64,000 nucleotides of DNA. Origin: Roseateles asaccharophilus. Lineage in GTDB: Bacteria > Pseudomonadota > Gammaproteobacteria > Burkholderiales > Burkholderiaceae_C. Location of the stretch: positions 62,001-126,000 of the forward strand of contig NZ_SNXE01000002.1 of NCBI RefSeq assembly GCF_004362405.1. Direction: 5' to 3'. The notes beneath the pieces are model-generated. The model searched no databases. It was not told the DNA's origin and saw nothing but the letters and a program-made list of their open reading frames with translations. The stretch's first letter is position 1. Every line of letters begins with the position of its first letter. The translations under genes were made by a program, and so were the position numbers. Below are positions 44,427 through 54,298 of this stretch, piece after piece.

Positions 44427-45320
44427 ATGAATCGCATTGCATCCATCGCTGTCGGCGCTCTGATCGCCTTCATGGCGGCCAGTTCCACGCTCTTTATCGT
44501 GGACCAGCGGCAGTTCGCCGTGATCTACGCCCTGGGCGAGATCAAGGAAGTGGTGACCGAGCCCGGCCTGAAATTCAAGCTGCCGCCGCCGTTCCAGAAC
44601 GTCGTGTTCCTGGATCGCCGCATGCAGACCCTGGACAGCCCGGAGTCCCGTGCCATCTTCACCGCCGAGAAGAAGAGCCTCGTGATCGACTGGCTCGTTA
44701 AATGGCGTGTTACCGATCCGCGCCAGTTCATCCGCAACAGCGGTACCGATATGCGCAATGTCGAGAACCGGCTGAGCCCCATCGTGCAAGCGGCCTTCAA
44801 TGAGGAGGTGACCAAGCGCACCGTGACCTCGGTGCTGGCCACCGAGCGCGACAAGGTGATGAACGATGTGCGCAAGCGCCTTGAGGACGAGGCCAAGCAG
44901 TTCGGTATCGAGGTGGTGGACGTGCGTATCAAGCGCGTCGACTTCTCGGCCAACATCACCGACTCGGTCTACCGCCGCATGGAATCCGAGCGCAAGCGCG
45001 TGGCGGCCGAGGCTCGCTCCACCGGTTCGGCCGAGAGCGAGAAGATCCGTGCCGATGCCGATCGCCAGCGGGAGGTGATCGTGGCCGAGGCCTATCGTGA
45101 TGCGCAGAAGATCAAGGGTGAGGGCGACGCCAAGGCTTCGGCCCTGTATGCCGAGGCTTTCGGCCGCGATCCTCAGTTCGCACAGTTCTACCGTTCGCTG
45201 GAGGCCTATCGCGCCACGTGGCGGAACAAGTCGGATGTGATGGTCGTCGACCCCAGCAGTGACTTCTTCAAGGCCATGCGCGGCGGCGGACCGGCCGCTC
45301 CGGCCAAGAGCGGCAAGTAA
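44427..45320 (+). CDS. hflC: FtsH modulator HflC
   Basis: HflC is the partner of HflK in the FtsH-regulating complex. The 297-residue protein has an N-terminal membrane anchor (about 3-25), the SPFH domain (LFIVDQRQFAVIYALGEIKEVV...GLKFKLPPPFQNVVFLDRR), and an Ala/Glu/Arg-rich coiled coil containing EARSTGSAESEKIRADADRQREVI. The ending DFFKAMR is family-typical. The start ATG follows GAGGAG. The hfq-hflX-hflK-hflC order matches the E. coli amiB-mutL-miaA-hfq-hflX-hflKC region from hfq on. Confidence 0.97.
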   Translation: MNRIASIAVGALIAFMAASSTLFIVDQRQFAVIYALGEIKEVVTEPGLKFKLPPPFQNVVFLDRRMQTLDSPESRAIFTAEKKSLVIDWLVKWRVTDPRQFIRNSGTDMRNVENRLSPIVQAAFNEEVTKRTVTSVLATERDKVMNDVRKRLEDEAKQFGIEVVDVRIKRVDFSANITDSVYRRMESERKRVAAEARSTGSAESEKIRADADRQREVIVAEAYRDAQKIKGEGDAKASALYAEAFGRDPQFAQFYRSLEAYRATWRNKSDVMVVDPSSDFFKAMRGGGPAAPAKSGK

Positions 45321-45341
45321 GCGGGCGCCCAGCCTCCGGCC

Positions 45342-45530
45342 ATGGGTGACACCCTGCTGGCGGCGCTGGCCCTGATGCTGGTGGTGGAAGGGCTGATGCC
45401 CTTTCTCAATCCGCAGGGCTGGCGCCAGGTCTTCAGCCGCCTGCTGGCCATGAGTGATGGCCAGATTCGCTTTATCGGTCTGGCCAGCCTGCTGGCGGGT
45501 CTGGCCTTGCTGGCTGCCCTCTGGGGTTGA
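45342..45530 (+). CDS. DUF2065 small membrane protein
   Basis: This is a 62-residue protein with two membrane helices (about 4-20 and 43-61) and the DUF2065 (YjeT-like) pattern VVEGLMPFLNPQGWRQV...GLASLLAGLALL. Function is unknown. It lies 21 bases after hflC and before hisZ/purA, the position in which this family is repeatedly found in proteobacteria, suggesting an accessory role to HflKC or simple linkage. Confidence 0.88.
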   Translation: MGDTLLAALALMLVVEGLMPFLNPQGWRQVFSRLLAMSDGQIRFIGLASLLAGLALLAALWG

Positions 45531-45616
45531 GCATCCCGCAGCCCGCTCAGAGGGCGGGGCACCGGCTTTAAGCGGCCGATGCGCTCGGGCATTGGCGCGC
45601 CGTTGCGCGAGCCCGG

Positions 45617-45622
45617 TACAAT
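45617..45622 (+). promoter_or_regulatory. Possible -10 box (TACAAT) of hisZ-purA
   Basis: TACAAT lies 29 bases before the hisZ start. The nearest -35-like element, TTGGCG (45592-45597), is 19 bases away, longer than ideal. A promoter here would drive hisZ, purA and the phosphoribosyltransferase. Confidence 0.35.
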
Positions 45623-45650
45623 GCCGTTTTTAACTGCGCCCCTCAAGCCC

Positions 45651-46814
45651 ATGTCCTCTGCTTGGCTCCTGCCAGAGCACATTGCTGACGTCCTGCCGTC
45701 CCAGGCGCGCCGCATCGAAGAGTTGCGCCGCGACATGCTAGACATGGCGCGCAGCTACGGTTGCGAGCTGGTGATGCCGCCGCTGCTGGAGCATCTGGAC
45801 TCCCTGCTGTCGGGCACTGGCCGCGAACTCGATCTCAAGACTTTCAAGCTGGTGGATCAGCTCTCAGGCCGCTCTCTGGGCCTGCGCGCCGACACCACGC
45901 CACAGGTCGCGCGCATCGATGCACACCTGCTGAACCGTGCCGGCGTGACCCGTCTGTGCTATTGCGGCCCGGTGCTGCATACCCGACCGGATGGCCTGCA
46001 CGCGACCCGCGAGCCTCTGCAGTTCGGCGTGGAGATCTACGGTCATGCAGGGCTGGAAGCCGATCTGGAGGTGCAGGAGCTGGCGCTGGACGCGCTGCGT
46101 CGTGCGGGTCTGAGCGATGTCGCGATCGACCTGGGCGATGCCCGTCTGGTGCAGGGTGTGCTGGGCGAGCTCCGTCCTCCCGCCGAAACGCTGGCCGCGA
46201 TCGTCAGTGCCTTGGCGGCCAAGGACCCGGTGGCTCTCACCGCGGCCAGCAATGGCCTGCCTGCCGAAGCGATGGCGGGCCTGCATGCCCTGCTGGGGCT
46301 TTATGGTGGCACCGAGGTGCTGGCCCAGGCGCGCGAGCGCCTGCCGCGCAATGCGGTGGTGACCGCGGCCCTGGACGATCTGCAGTGGCTGGCCAGCCAT
46401 CTGCAGCAGGTCCACCCCGAGGTGGCTCTGGGTTTTGATTTGGCCGATCTGCGCGGCTATGCCTATTACAGCGGCGTGCGCTTCGCGATCTATGCCGCCG
46501 GCTCCAGTGATGCCGTGCTGCGTGGCGGCCGCTATGACGAGGTGGGGGCGGTGTTCGGCCGTCGTCGCCCCGCCGTGGGCTTCAGTCTGGACCTCAAGGC
46601 CTTGGTGCAGCTGAGTCCGGCCACGCCCCTGCGTGCCGCGGTGCGCGCCCCCTGGGGCGAGGATGCGGGACTGCGGGCGGCGATCCGCCGCCTGCGCGAG
46701 CAGGGTGAGACCGTGGTGTGCGTGCTGCCCGGGCACGAGCACGAGGGCGATGAGTTCGACTGCGACCGCGAGCTGGTTCGCATCGAGTCCCAATGGGTGC
46801 TGCGCGCGCTCTGA
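45651..46814 (+). CDS. hisZ: ATP phosphoribosyltransferase regulatory subunit HisZ
   Basis: HisZ is a paralogue of the histidyl-tRNA synthetase catalytic domain. It does not charge tRNA but completes the short form of HisG in histidine biosynthesis. The 387 residues start at ATG 45651 ([21 protein letters not shown]) and show the synthetase-like [29 protein letters not shown] and [16 protein letters not shown]. The anticodon-binding domain is missing, as expected. Upstream in-frame codons would overlap the promoter-like box. A short-form hisG is expected elsewhere in the genome. Position before purA is typical of Burkholderiales. Confidence 0.94.
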   Translation: MSSAWLLPEHIADVLPSQARRIEELRRDMLDMARSYGCELVMPPLLEHLDSLLSGTGRELDLKTFKLVDQLSGRSLGLRADTTPQVARIDAHLLNRAGVTRLCYCGPVLHTRPDGLHATREPLQFGVEIYGHAGLEADLEVQELALDALRRAGLSDVAIDLGDARLVQGVLGELRPPAETLAAIVSALAAKDPVALTAASNGLPAEAMAGLHALLGLYGGTEVLAQARERLPRNAVVTAALDDLQWLASHLQQVHPEVALGFDLADLRGYAYYSGVRFAIYAAGSSDAVLRGGRYDEVGAVFGRRRPAVGFSLDLKALVQLSPATPLRAAVRAPWGEDAGLRAAIRRLREQGETVVCVLPGHEHEGDEFDCDRELVRIESQWVLRAL

Positions 46815-48197
<1,383 letters not shown>

Positions 48198-48255
48198 GGG
48201 CCTGAAGGTATAGACGCTCGAGCCCCATCACCTATTCCAACGAGGAGCCCCACCC

Positions 48256-48777
48256 ATGTTGACCGACGACGGCAAGCATCTGTACGTGTCCTGGGACGAG
48301 TACCACCTGCTGACCGAGCGCCTGGCGCTCAAGGTCTACAACTCCGGCTGGGAGTTTGACCAGATCCTGTGCCTGGCCCGCGGCGGCATGCGCCCGGGCG
48401 ATGTGCTCTCGCGTGTGTTCGACAAGCCGCTGGGCATCATGTCCACCAGCTCTTACCGCGCCGAGGCCGGCACCATCCAGGGCCGTCTGGACATCGCCAA
48501 GTACATCACCATGCCCAAGGGCGAGCTGGCCGGCCGCGTGCTGCTGGTCGATGACCTGGCCGATTCGGGCGTGACGCTCAAGGCCGTGGTGGAGCGCCTG
48601 CGCGGCATGCCTGCCATCAGCGAGCTGCGCTCGGCCGTGATCTGGACCAAGGGCGTGTCGACGTACACGCCGGACTACTACGTCGAGATGCTGGAGACCA
48701 GTCCCTGGATCCACCAGCCTTTCGAGGAGTACGACAGCCTGCGGCCCGACGCCCTAGCCAAGAAGTTCGCGGTCTGA
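48256..48777 (+). CDS. Purine-type phosphoribosyltransferase of uncertain base specificity
   Basis: This is a 173-residue type I phosphoribosyltransferase. The PRPP-binding loop VLLVDDLADSGVTL is at 95-108 with the acidic pair Asp99-Asp100, and a CLARGGMRPGD pyrophosphate loop lies near 39-49. The fold moves the ribose-phosphate of PRPP onto a base in salvage. Similarity of layout to xanthine and hypoxanthine-type enzymes, and position 58 bases after purA, suggest purine salvage, but the base cannot be read. The start ATG follows GAGGAG. A terminator hairpin follows. Confidence 0.85.
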   Translation: MLTDDGKHLYVSWDEYHLLTERLALKVYNSGWEFDQILCLARGGMRPGDVLSRVFDKPLGIMSTSSYRAEAGTIQGRLDIAKYITMPKGELAGRVLLVDDLADSGVTLKAVVERLRGMPAISELRSAVIWTKGVSTYTPDYYVEMLETSPWIHQPFEEYDSLRPDALAKKFAV

Positions 48778-48811
48778 TCGCGACGCAGGCCGCTAGCGCG
48801 ATGCCTTTTTG

Positions 48812-48850
48812 CAAAGCCGGTTCAGCCTCGCGCCGAGCCGGCTTTGTTGT
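48812..48850 (+). terminator. Terminator after the phosphoribosyltransferase gene
   Basis: CAAAGCCGG (48812-48820) pairs with CCGGCTTTG (48838-48846), with an inner CTCG/CGAG pair, and is followed by TTGT. The stem is strong and the T-run partial. Confidence 0.6.
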
Positions 48851-48887
48851 ATCTGGCGCAGCAGGTGCCCGCAATGCGTTTGGAGAA

Positions 48888-48920
48888 ATGAAAAAGGCCA
48901 GCACAATGTGCTGGCCTTCG
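48888..48920 (-). terminator. Terminator of tRNA-Leu(CAG)
   Basis: On the minus strand AAGGCCAGCACA pairs with TGTGCTGGCCTT (arms 48918-48907 and 48905-48894), followed by TTTC. It begins only 6 bases after the tRNA 3' end, as expected for a single-gene tRNA transcript. Confidence 0.8.
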
Positions 48921-48925
48921 GCATT

Positions 48926-49010
<85 letters not shown>

Positions 49011-49116
49011 AAGTGACCAAAGACTTGAAAAGTCGTTGGCGTTTCAGGAAAGCTAGGATTCTATCATCAAAAAATTCAAATCCGCAAGTGAGGCGGCCCA
49101 GGGGGCTGCGACGGTC

Positions 49117-51402
49117 TTGAGTGAAGTCGAGGGCCGGGTGCAAGGGCACCGTGACGGCCACGGTTTCCTCACGCCCGATGACGGGCAGTTGGACATCTAC
49201 CTCTCCGCGCAGGAGATGCAGGCGGTCATGCACGGGGACCGTCTGCGTGTGCGCGTGCTGCGCTTCGACAAGCGCGGCCGCCCCGAGGGCAAGGTGCTGG
49301 AGATTCTCGAGCGCAAGAAGCGGCCCATCATCGGCCGCCTGCTGCTGGAGTCCGGTGTCTGGCTGGTGGCACCCGAGGACAAGCGCATGGGTCAGGACAT
49401 CCTGATCCCCAAGAACGGCATCGCCAATGCCACGGCCGGCCAGGTGGTGGCTGTGGAGCTGACCGAGCCGCCCTCGCTGTACTCTCAGCCTGTGGGGCGT
49501 GTGGTTGAGGTGTTGGGCGAGATCGACGACCCCGGCATGGAGATCGAGATCGCGGTGCGCAAGTACGAGGTGCCGCACCGCTTCAGCGCCGAGACCCTGG
49601 CCCAGGCCGCCAAGCTGCCCGACAAGCTGCGCGCCGCCGACCTCAAGCAGCGCATCGATCTGCGCGATGTGGCCCTGGTCACCATCGACGGCGAGGATGC
49701 GCGCGACTTCGACGATGCGGTCTACTGCGAGCCCCACAAGCAGGGCCGTGGCAAGAACGCCTTCAGCGGCTGGCGTCTGCTGGTGGCCATTGCCGATGTG
49801 AGCCACTACGTGAAGCCCGGCGAGCCTCTCGATGCCGATGCCTATGAGCGGGCCACCTCGGTCTACTTCCCGCGCCGCGTGATCCCCATGCTGCCGGAGA
49901 AGCTCTCCAACGGCCTGTGCTCGCTGAACCCGGAGCAGGACCGCCTGGCCATGGTCTGCGACATGCTGATCGACGCCGAGGGCGAGACCCGTGCCTACCA
50001 GTTCTACCCGGCCGTGATCTGCTCGCATGCGCGCCTGACCTATACCGAGGTGGCCGCCGTGCTGGGCAATACCCATGGTCCCGAGGCCGCCAAGCGCCGC
50101 GAGTTGGTGCCGCATCTGCTGCATCTGCACGAGGTCTACCGTGCCCTACTGGCACAGCGCGCCAAGCGCGGCGCGGTGGACTTTGAAACCACCGAGACCC
50201 AGATCATCTGCGACGACAACGGCAAGATCGAGAAGATCGTGCCGCGCACCCGCAACGAGGCCCACCGCCTGATTGAGGAGGCCATGCTGGCCGCCAATGT
50301 CTGCGCGGCCGACTTCATTGCCGGGGCCAAGCAGTCCTCGCTGTTCCGCGTGCACGAAGGCCCCACGCCCGAGAAGCGCGCGGCCCTGCAGGCCTATCTG
50401 CGCGCCCTGGGCCTGGGGCTGGGCATCAGCGACGATCCCTCTCCTGGCGAGTTCCAGGCCATTGCCGCGGCCACCAAGGACCGGCCGGATGCGCAGCAGA
50501 TCCACCAGATGCTGCTGCGCTCCATGCAGCAGGCCATCTACACCGGCGCTAACTCCGGCCACTTCGGTCTGGCCTACCCGGCCTACACCCACTTCACCAG
50601 CCCCATACGCCGCTATCCGGACCTGCTGGTGCATCGGGTCATCAAGGCCATGCTGGGCGGCAAGCGCTATCTGCTGGATGCCGCCAAGATGGAGGTGCCC
50701 GAGCCGCCACGCCGACCCGGCCGCGCCAAGCCCATCAACCCCGCCCAGGCCAGCACCGAGCCCGAGCGCTGGGAGGTGGTGGGTGCGCATTGCAGCGCCA
50801 ACGAGCGCCGGGCCGACGAGGCCTCGCGCGATGTGGAAGCCTGGCTCAAGTGCCGCTATATGCGCGAGCACCTGGGCGAGGAGTTCAGTGGCGTTGTCAG
50901 CGCGGTGACGAGTTTCGGCCTCTTCGTGCAGCTGGATGCGCTCTACGTCGAGGGCCTGGTTCACATCACCGAGCTGGGTGGCGAGTACTTCCGTTTCGAC
51001 GAGGTGCGCCAGGAATTGCGCGGCGAGCGCACCGGCATCCGTTATGCCACGGGCGCGCGAGTGCATGTGCAGGTCAGCCGGGTGGACCTGGATGGCCGCC
51101 GCATCGACTTCCGTCTGGTGCCTGAGAGTGGCGAGGCTCGCCTGTTGTCACGCGCTCTGCGGGACAAGCAGGGCGGGGGTGAATCGCCGCGCAGCCGGCC
51201 TGCACCGCCGGCGAGCGCTGTAGAGGCGCTGGCTCAGGTGCAGCGCCAGGATCGTGAGCTCAAGGCCGGGCGTCGCAAGGCTGCCAGTCCCAAGAGCCGG
51301 CCGTCGAAGACCGGCCCATCGGCGGGGCAAGGCAAGGCGCTCGGGGCGGCGGGCAAGCGAGGCGGGCCCAAGACCGAGGCGCCGCGCGGCAAGCGGCGCT
51401 GA
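49117..51402 (+). CDS. rnr: Ribonuclease R
   Basis: RNase R is a 3'-5' exoribonuclease of the RNB family that degrades structured RNA. The 761 residues contain cold-shock domains (VQGHRDGHGFLTPDDGQLDIYL onward), the RNB domain with metal ligands in DARDFDD at 194-200, and the closing GHFGLAYPAYTHFTSPIRRYPDLLVHR. A C-terminal S1 domain (about 588-668) and a Lys/Arg/Gly-rich tail follow. The start is a TTG at 49117, after GGGGG at 11 bases. The reading frame stays open upstream to 49057 with Lys/Ala-rich codons but has no ATG, GTG or TTG there, so the true start is uncertain. Confidence 0.94.
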   Translation: MSEVEGRVQGHRDGHGFLTPDDGQLDIYLSAQEMQAVMHGDRLRVRVLRFDKRGRPEGKVLEILERKKRPIIGRLLLESGVWLVAPEDKRMGQDILIPKNGIANATAGQVVAVELTEPPSLYSQPVGRVVEVLGEIDDPGMEIEIAVRKYEVPHRFSAETLAQAAKLPDKLRAADLKQRIDLRDVALVTIDGEDARDFDDAVYCEPHKQGRGKNAFSGWRLLVAIADVSHYVKPGEPLDADAYERATSVYFPRRVIPMLPEKLSNGLCSLNPEQDRLAMVCDMLIDAEGETRAYQFYPAVICSHARLTYTEVAAVLGNTHGPEAAKRRELVPHLLHLHEVYRALLAQRAKRGAVDFETTETQIICDDNGKIEKIVPRTRNEAHRLIEEAMLAANVCAADFIAGAKQSSLFRVHEGPTPEKRAALQAYLRALGLGLGISDDPSPGEFQAIAAATKDRPDAQQIHQMLLRSMQQAIYTGANSGHFGLAYPAYTHFTSPIRRYPDLLVHRVIKAMLGGKRYLLDAAKMEVPEPPRRPGRAKPINPAQASTEPERWEVVGAHCSANERRADEASRDVEAWLKCRYMREHLGEEFSGVVSAVTSFGLFVQLDALYVEGLVHITELGGEYFRFDEVRQELRGERTGIRYATGARVHVQVSRVDLDGRRIDFRLVPESGEARLLSRALRDKQGGGESPRSRPAPPASAVEALAQVQRQDRELKAGRRKAASPKSRPSKTGPSAGQGKALGAAGKRGGPKTEAPRGKRR

Positions 51403-51430
51403 GTCCGGCAGTCTCCTCGGGAGAGGGGGC

Positions 51431-52972
51431 TCAGTCCGGCACCTGCGGGTGCAGGCGGAGCATGCGTTCAATGAGCTCCGCCGCCCGCAGCGGCCCGCCT
51501 TCGGCACCCGAAGCTGCAGCCCCATGCCAGTAGACCGCCGCGCAGGCCAGGGTGTGGAGGGCCTCGTGCTGGGGGTGTTTGTGCGGCAACTGGGGCGGTA
51601 GCTGGGCCCAGAGTCCTCCGAGCCAGCCGGCCAGGACATCCCCGGTGCCTGCGCTGGCCAGGCGGCCGTTGCCACTGCTGTTGATGGCGCAGACGCTGCC
51701 GGGGCTGGCGATCACGCTCCCCGAGCCCTTGAGCACCACGCAGCAAGCCAAGTCCATAGCCAGCGCCTGGGCGGCGCCCAGACGATCTGCCTGCACTTCC
51801 TGGCTGCAGGATCCCAGCAGGCGTGCTGCTTCCAGGGGATGTGGTGTCAGCACAGTCGCCAGTCCCTGGGCGGCGCGGGCGCGCAACAGGCTGCGCAAGT
51901 CGGCCTCGGCTGCCAATGCGTTGAGGGCGTCGGCATCCAGAACCAGACGGCTTGCGTGTGCCAGCAGCTGGGGCAGGACCCGGGCCATCAGCAATGCGCC
52001 GCCGCAGCCCGCCACCACGGTGTGCTGGGCCCAGCTCGCGGGCTCGGCGAGTTGGGCCTCGTGCCAGTGCATCAGTTCCGGGCGCCCGAGGGGTGAGTCC
52101 GTCTTGGCCTCCAGCAGGCCGACGTAGACCCGGCCCGCACCGGCCGCCAGGGCGGCTTGCGAGGCGAGCTGCGCCGCACCGCGCATCCCTGGCGCGCCGC
52201 CGATCACGAGCACATCACCCCAGGAACCCTTGTGGCTGGCGTGCCCGCGCGGCCCCAGCAGGGCTTGCCACTCGCGCAAGGCCTGGGCGCCCAGCAGCCA
52301 GGCGCTGGGCGCGTGCGGGCTGGGGTGTGCCAGATCATCCCACCAGATGTCGCCTGACAGCGCACGCCCCTGGGCCGTGAACAGGCCGGGCTTCAGGGTC
52401 AGGAGGGACAGGCAATGCTGGGCCTTCACCGCGGCACCGGCACAGCTGCCGTGCTGGCCATCAAGGCCGCTGGGCAGGTCGATGGCAAGCACCGGTGCAC
52501 GCTGCCGGTTGATCAGGGCGATGGCCTCGGCCAGCCAGCCGGTGGGCGCACGCGCGGCGCCCAGTCCGAGCAGGCCGTCGATGACCAGGTCGGCATCCAG
52601 GGTCTGTGGCAGGCTGTGCTGCGGGCTCAGGCCGGCCTGCCGGGCTTCTTCCAGCGCCCAGGCGGCATCGGCCGGGCGTGAGTGCCCGGCGTCTGCGGCC
52701 TGCGGCGCCATCCAGAGCTGCACCAAGCGCCCCTGCCTGGCGAGATGCTGGGCGGCAAGCAGGGCATCTCCCCCGTTATTGCCCGGGCCGCAGAACAGTG
52801 CGATGCGCCTGGCGGCGGGATACAGGGCCAGTGCCAGCTTGGCCACGGCCAAGCCCGCGCGCGCCATCAGGGCGTGTGGCGGCGTGAGCGCCAGGGCCTC
52901 GGACTCCCAGGCCCGGCTGGCAGCCAGGCCGTGCAGGGGCAGATGGATCGACGAGGGCAGGATGCGGCGCAT
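51431..52972 (-). CDS. nnr: Bifunctional NAD(P)H-hydrate repair enzyme (epimerase NnrE plus dehydratase NnrD)
   Basis: This cytosolic enzyme repairs hydrated NADH and NADPH: the N-terminal domain epimerises R and S hydrates, and the C-terminal domain dehydrates the S form using ADP or ATP. Both domains are present in 513 residues. The epimerase motif GPGNNGGD is at 62-69. The dehydratase nucleotide motif GTGDVLAG is at 442-449, preceded by a SSGNGRLASA stretch. The gene lies 9 bases after the DadA-like gene and is the last of a minus-strand operon, convergent with rnr. It is a housekeeping metabolite-repair gene, so operon partners may not share its pathway. Confidence 0.95.
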   Translation of the reverse strand: MRRILPSSIHLPLHGLAASRAWESEALALTPPHALMARAGLAVAKLALALYPAARRIALFCGPGNNGGDALLAAQHLARQGRLVQLWMAPQAADAGHSRPADAAWALEEARQAGLSPQHSLPQTLDADLVIDGLLGLGAARAPTGWLAEAIALINRQRAPVLAIDLPSGLDGQHGSCAGAAVKAQHCLSLLTLKPGLFTAQGRALSGDIWWDDLAHPSPHAPSAWLLGAQALREWQALLGPRGHASHKGSWGDVLVIGGAPGMRGAAQLASQAALAAGAGRVYVGLLEAKTDSPLGRPELMHWHEAQLAEPASWAQHTVVAGCGGALLMARVLPQLLAHASRLVLDADALNALAAEADLRSLLRARAAQGLATVLTPHPLEAARLLGSCSQEVQADRLGAAQALAMDLACCVVLKGSGSVIASPGSVCAINSSGNGRLASAGTGDVLAGWLGGLWAQLPPQLPHKHPQHEALHTLACAAVYWHGAAASGAEGGPLRAAELIERMLRLHPQVPD

Positions 52973-52981
52973 GGCCGCAGA

Positions 52982-54295
52982 TTAGCGCAAGCGCGCGACG
53001 CTCAGGGCCCCGAGATCGAGCTCGGGTGCGCGTCCGGACAGCTCTTGGGCCAGCAGTCGGGCACAGGCGCTGGCCAGGCTCCAGCCCTGGCCGCCGTGTC
53101 CCAGATTCAGCCACAGACCGGGCAAGCCGCTGCGCCCCAAGACCGGCAGGCCGTCGGGCAGGCTGGGGCGTGCGCCCTTCCAGCGCTGCAGCTGGCTGGC
53201 CTGGATGGCACCGGGGAAGCAGTCATTGAGCAGGCGGTGCAGGGGGGCGAGCGAGGTGTCTGCAAAGCTGTCGGCCGAACCTCGCAGTTCGTGGCCGCCC
53301 GCAACCCGCAGGCGCTGGCCGATGCGGGCAATGCTGAGTCCGCTGCGCAGATCGCTCAGGACGCCGCGCGGGCCGAGGTCGGGATAGGCCTCCAGCTGGC
53401 GCAGCGGAGCGGTCAAGGAGTAGCCCCAGACCGCGCGCAGCGGCAAATTCAGCCCCGCTGGCTTGAGCAGGCCGCCGGCGCCCAAGGCGGCGCACAGCAC
53501 AACGGCATCAAAAGACTCGCGCTGGAGCTCGGGGCTTTGCGGCCGGGTGTTTGGGGCCTCGCTGCTGCCGGCATCGGCGAATCGGGTGCTTGGGCCTGCT
53601 GACTCGTCGGGCGGGGTGTGCTCGTGCACCAGGGTCGGGCCTTGCCCCGGTTCGATGTGACGGACCGTGGTGTGAAAGCGCAGCTTGACGCCCAGCCGCT
53701 GGGCCTCGACGCGCAGCGCCTGGGCAAACTGGCGGCCGTTGCCGGCCTCGTCTCCGGGCAGGTAGAGCCCGCCTTCCAGCGGCAAGTCGGGGTTGAGGCC
53801 GGGCTCCAGTCGCAGGCAGGCTGCCGTATCCAGCAGACGATGGGCGAGGCCGGCTTCGGCCAACTGATCGGTCATGGCCTCGGCCAGTGCCCGCTCCCGC
53901 GCACCGCGCAGCAGCAGCAGATGGCCTTCGGCGCGCTCGTAGTCCAGATGCAGTTCTTGCCGCAGCGTGCTCAGGCGCCGCTGGCTGAAGATGGCCAGCT
54001 GCCGCAAGGTCTGCTGACGTGCTGCGCGCAGCCGGGGCTGGCTCTGCCGCCAGGCGCGCCAGATCCAGCCCAGCTGGGTCGGCTGTCGCAGTCCCCCCAG
54101 CAGCAGGCTGCGCGCAAGCGCCGGTGCAGGCCAGGGGCTCAAGGTGGCCGGCGATATCAGCCCGCCTTGGGCGAAGCTGTTCTCGGCGGCCACACCGCCG
54201 CTGCGTTCGAAGACGGTGACCTCGTGGCCCTCCAGGGCCAGCTCGTAGGCGCTGCTGACGCCGACGATGCCGGCACCGACGATGGCGATGCGCAT
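52982..54295 (-). CDS. D-amino acid dehydrogenase (DadA-like FAD oxidoreductase)
   Basis: This is a 437-residue member of the DAO/DadA flavoprotein family, which oxidises D-amino acids to 2-oxo acids and passes electrons to the quinone pool. It begins with the FAD Rossmann motif VGAGIVG (6-12) and VTVFERSGGVAAENSFAQGGLISP, the DadA signature. The second region GLPVLGRSGLPGLWLNLGHGGQGWSLA is also typical. An insert of about 35 Pro/Ser/Glu-rich residues (about 227-261, DESAGPSTRF... to PELQ) interrupts the middle. DadA proper is usual at about 417-432 residues. It starts 3 bases after the amidase stop and is clearly co-transcribed. Substrate is not assigned. Confidence 0.88.
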   Translation of the reverse strand: MRIAIVGAGIVGVSSAYELALEGHEVTVFERSGGVAAENSFAQGGLISPATLSPWPAPALARSLLLGGLRQPTQLGWIWRAWRQSQPRLRAARQQTLRQLAIFSQRRLSTLRQELHLDYERAEGHLLLLRGARERALAEAMTDQLAEAGLAHRLLDTAACLRLEPGLNPDLPLEGGLYLPGDEAGNGRQFAQALRVEAQRLGVKLRFHTTVRHIEPGQGPTLVHEHTPPDESAGPSTRFADAGSSEAPNTRPQSPELQRESFDAVVLCAALGAGGLLKPAGLNLPLRAVWGYSLTAPLRQLEAYPDLGPRGVLSDLRSGLSIARIGQRLRVAGGHELRGSADSFADTSLAPLHRLLNDCFPGAIQASQLQRWKGARPSLPDGLPVLGRSGLPGLWLNLGHGGQGWSLASACARLLAQELSGRAPELDLGALSVARLR

Positions 54296-54298
54296 GAC

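Noticed and set aside
45651-46814. hisZ read as a degenerate second copy of hisS
   Set aside because: It lacks the anticodon domain by family design, keeps a full open frame and sits before purA as HisZ does in Burkholderiales.
49021-49064. Possible sigma-70 promoter of rnr (TTGGCG near 49036 or TTGAAA at 49025 with boxes near 49054-49064)
   Set aside because: No pair of boxes has acceptable spacing and sequence together.
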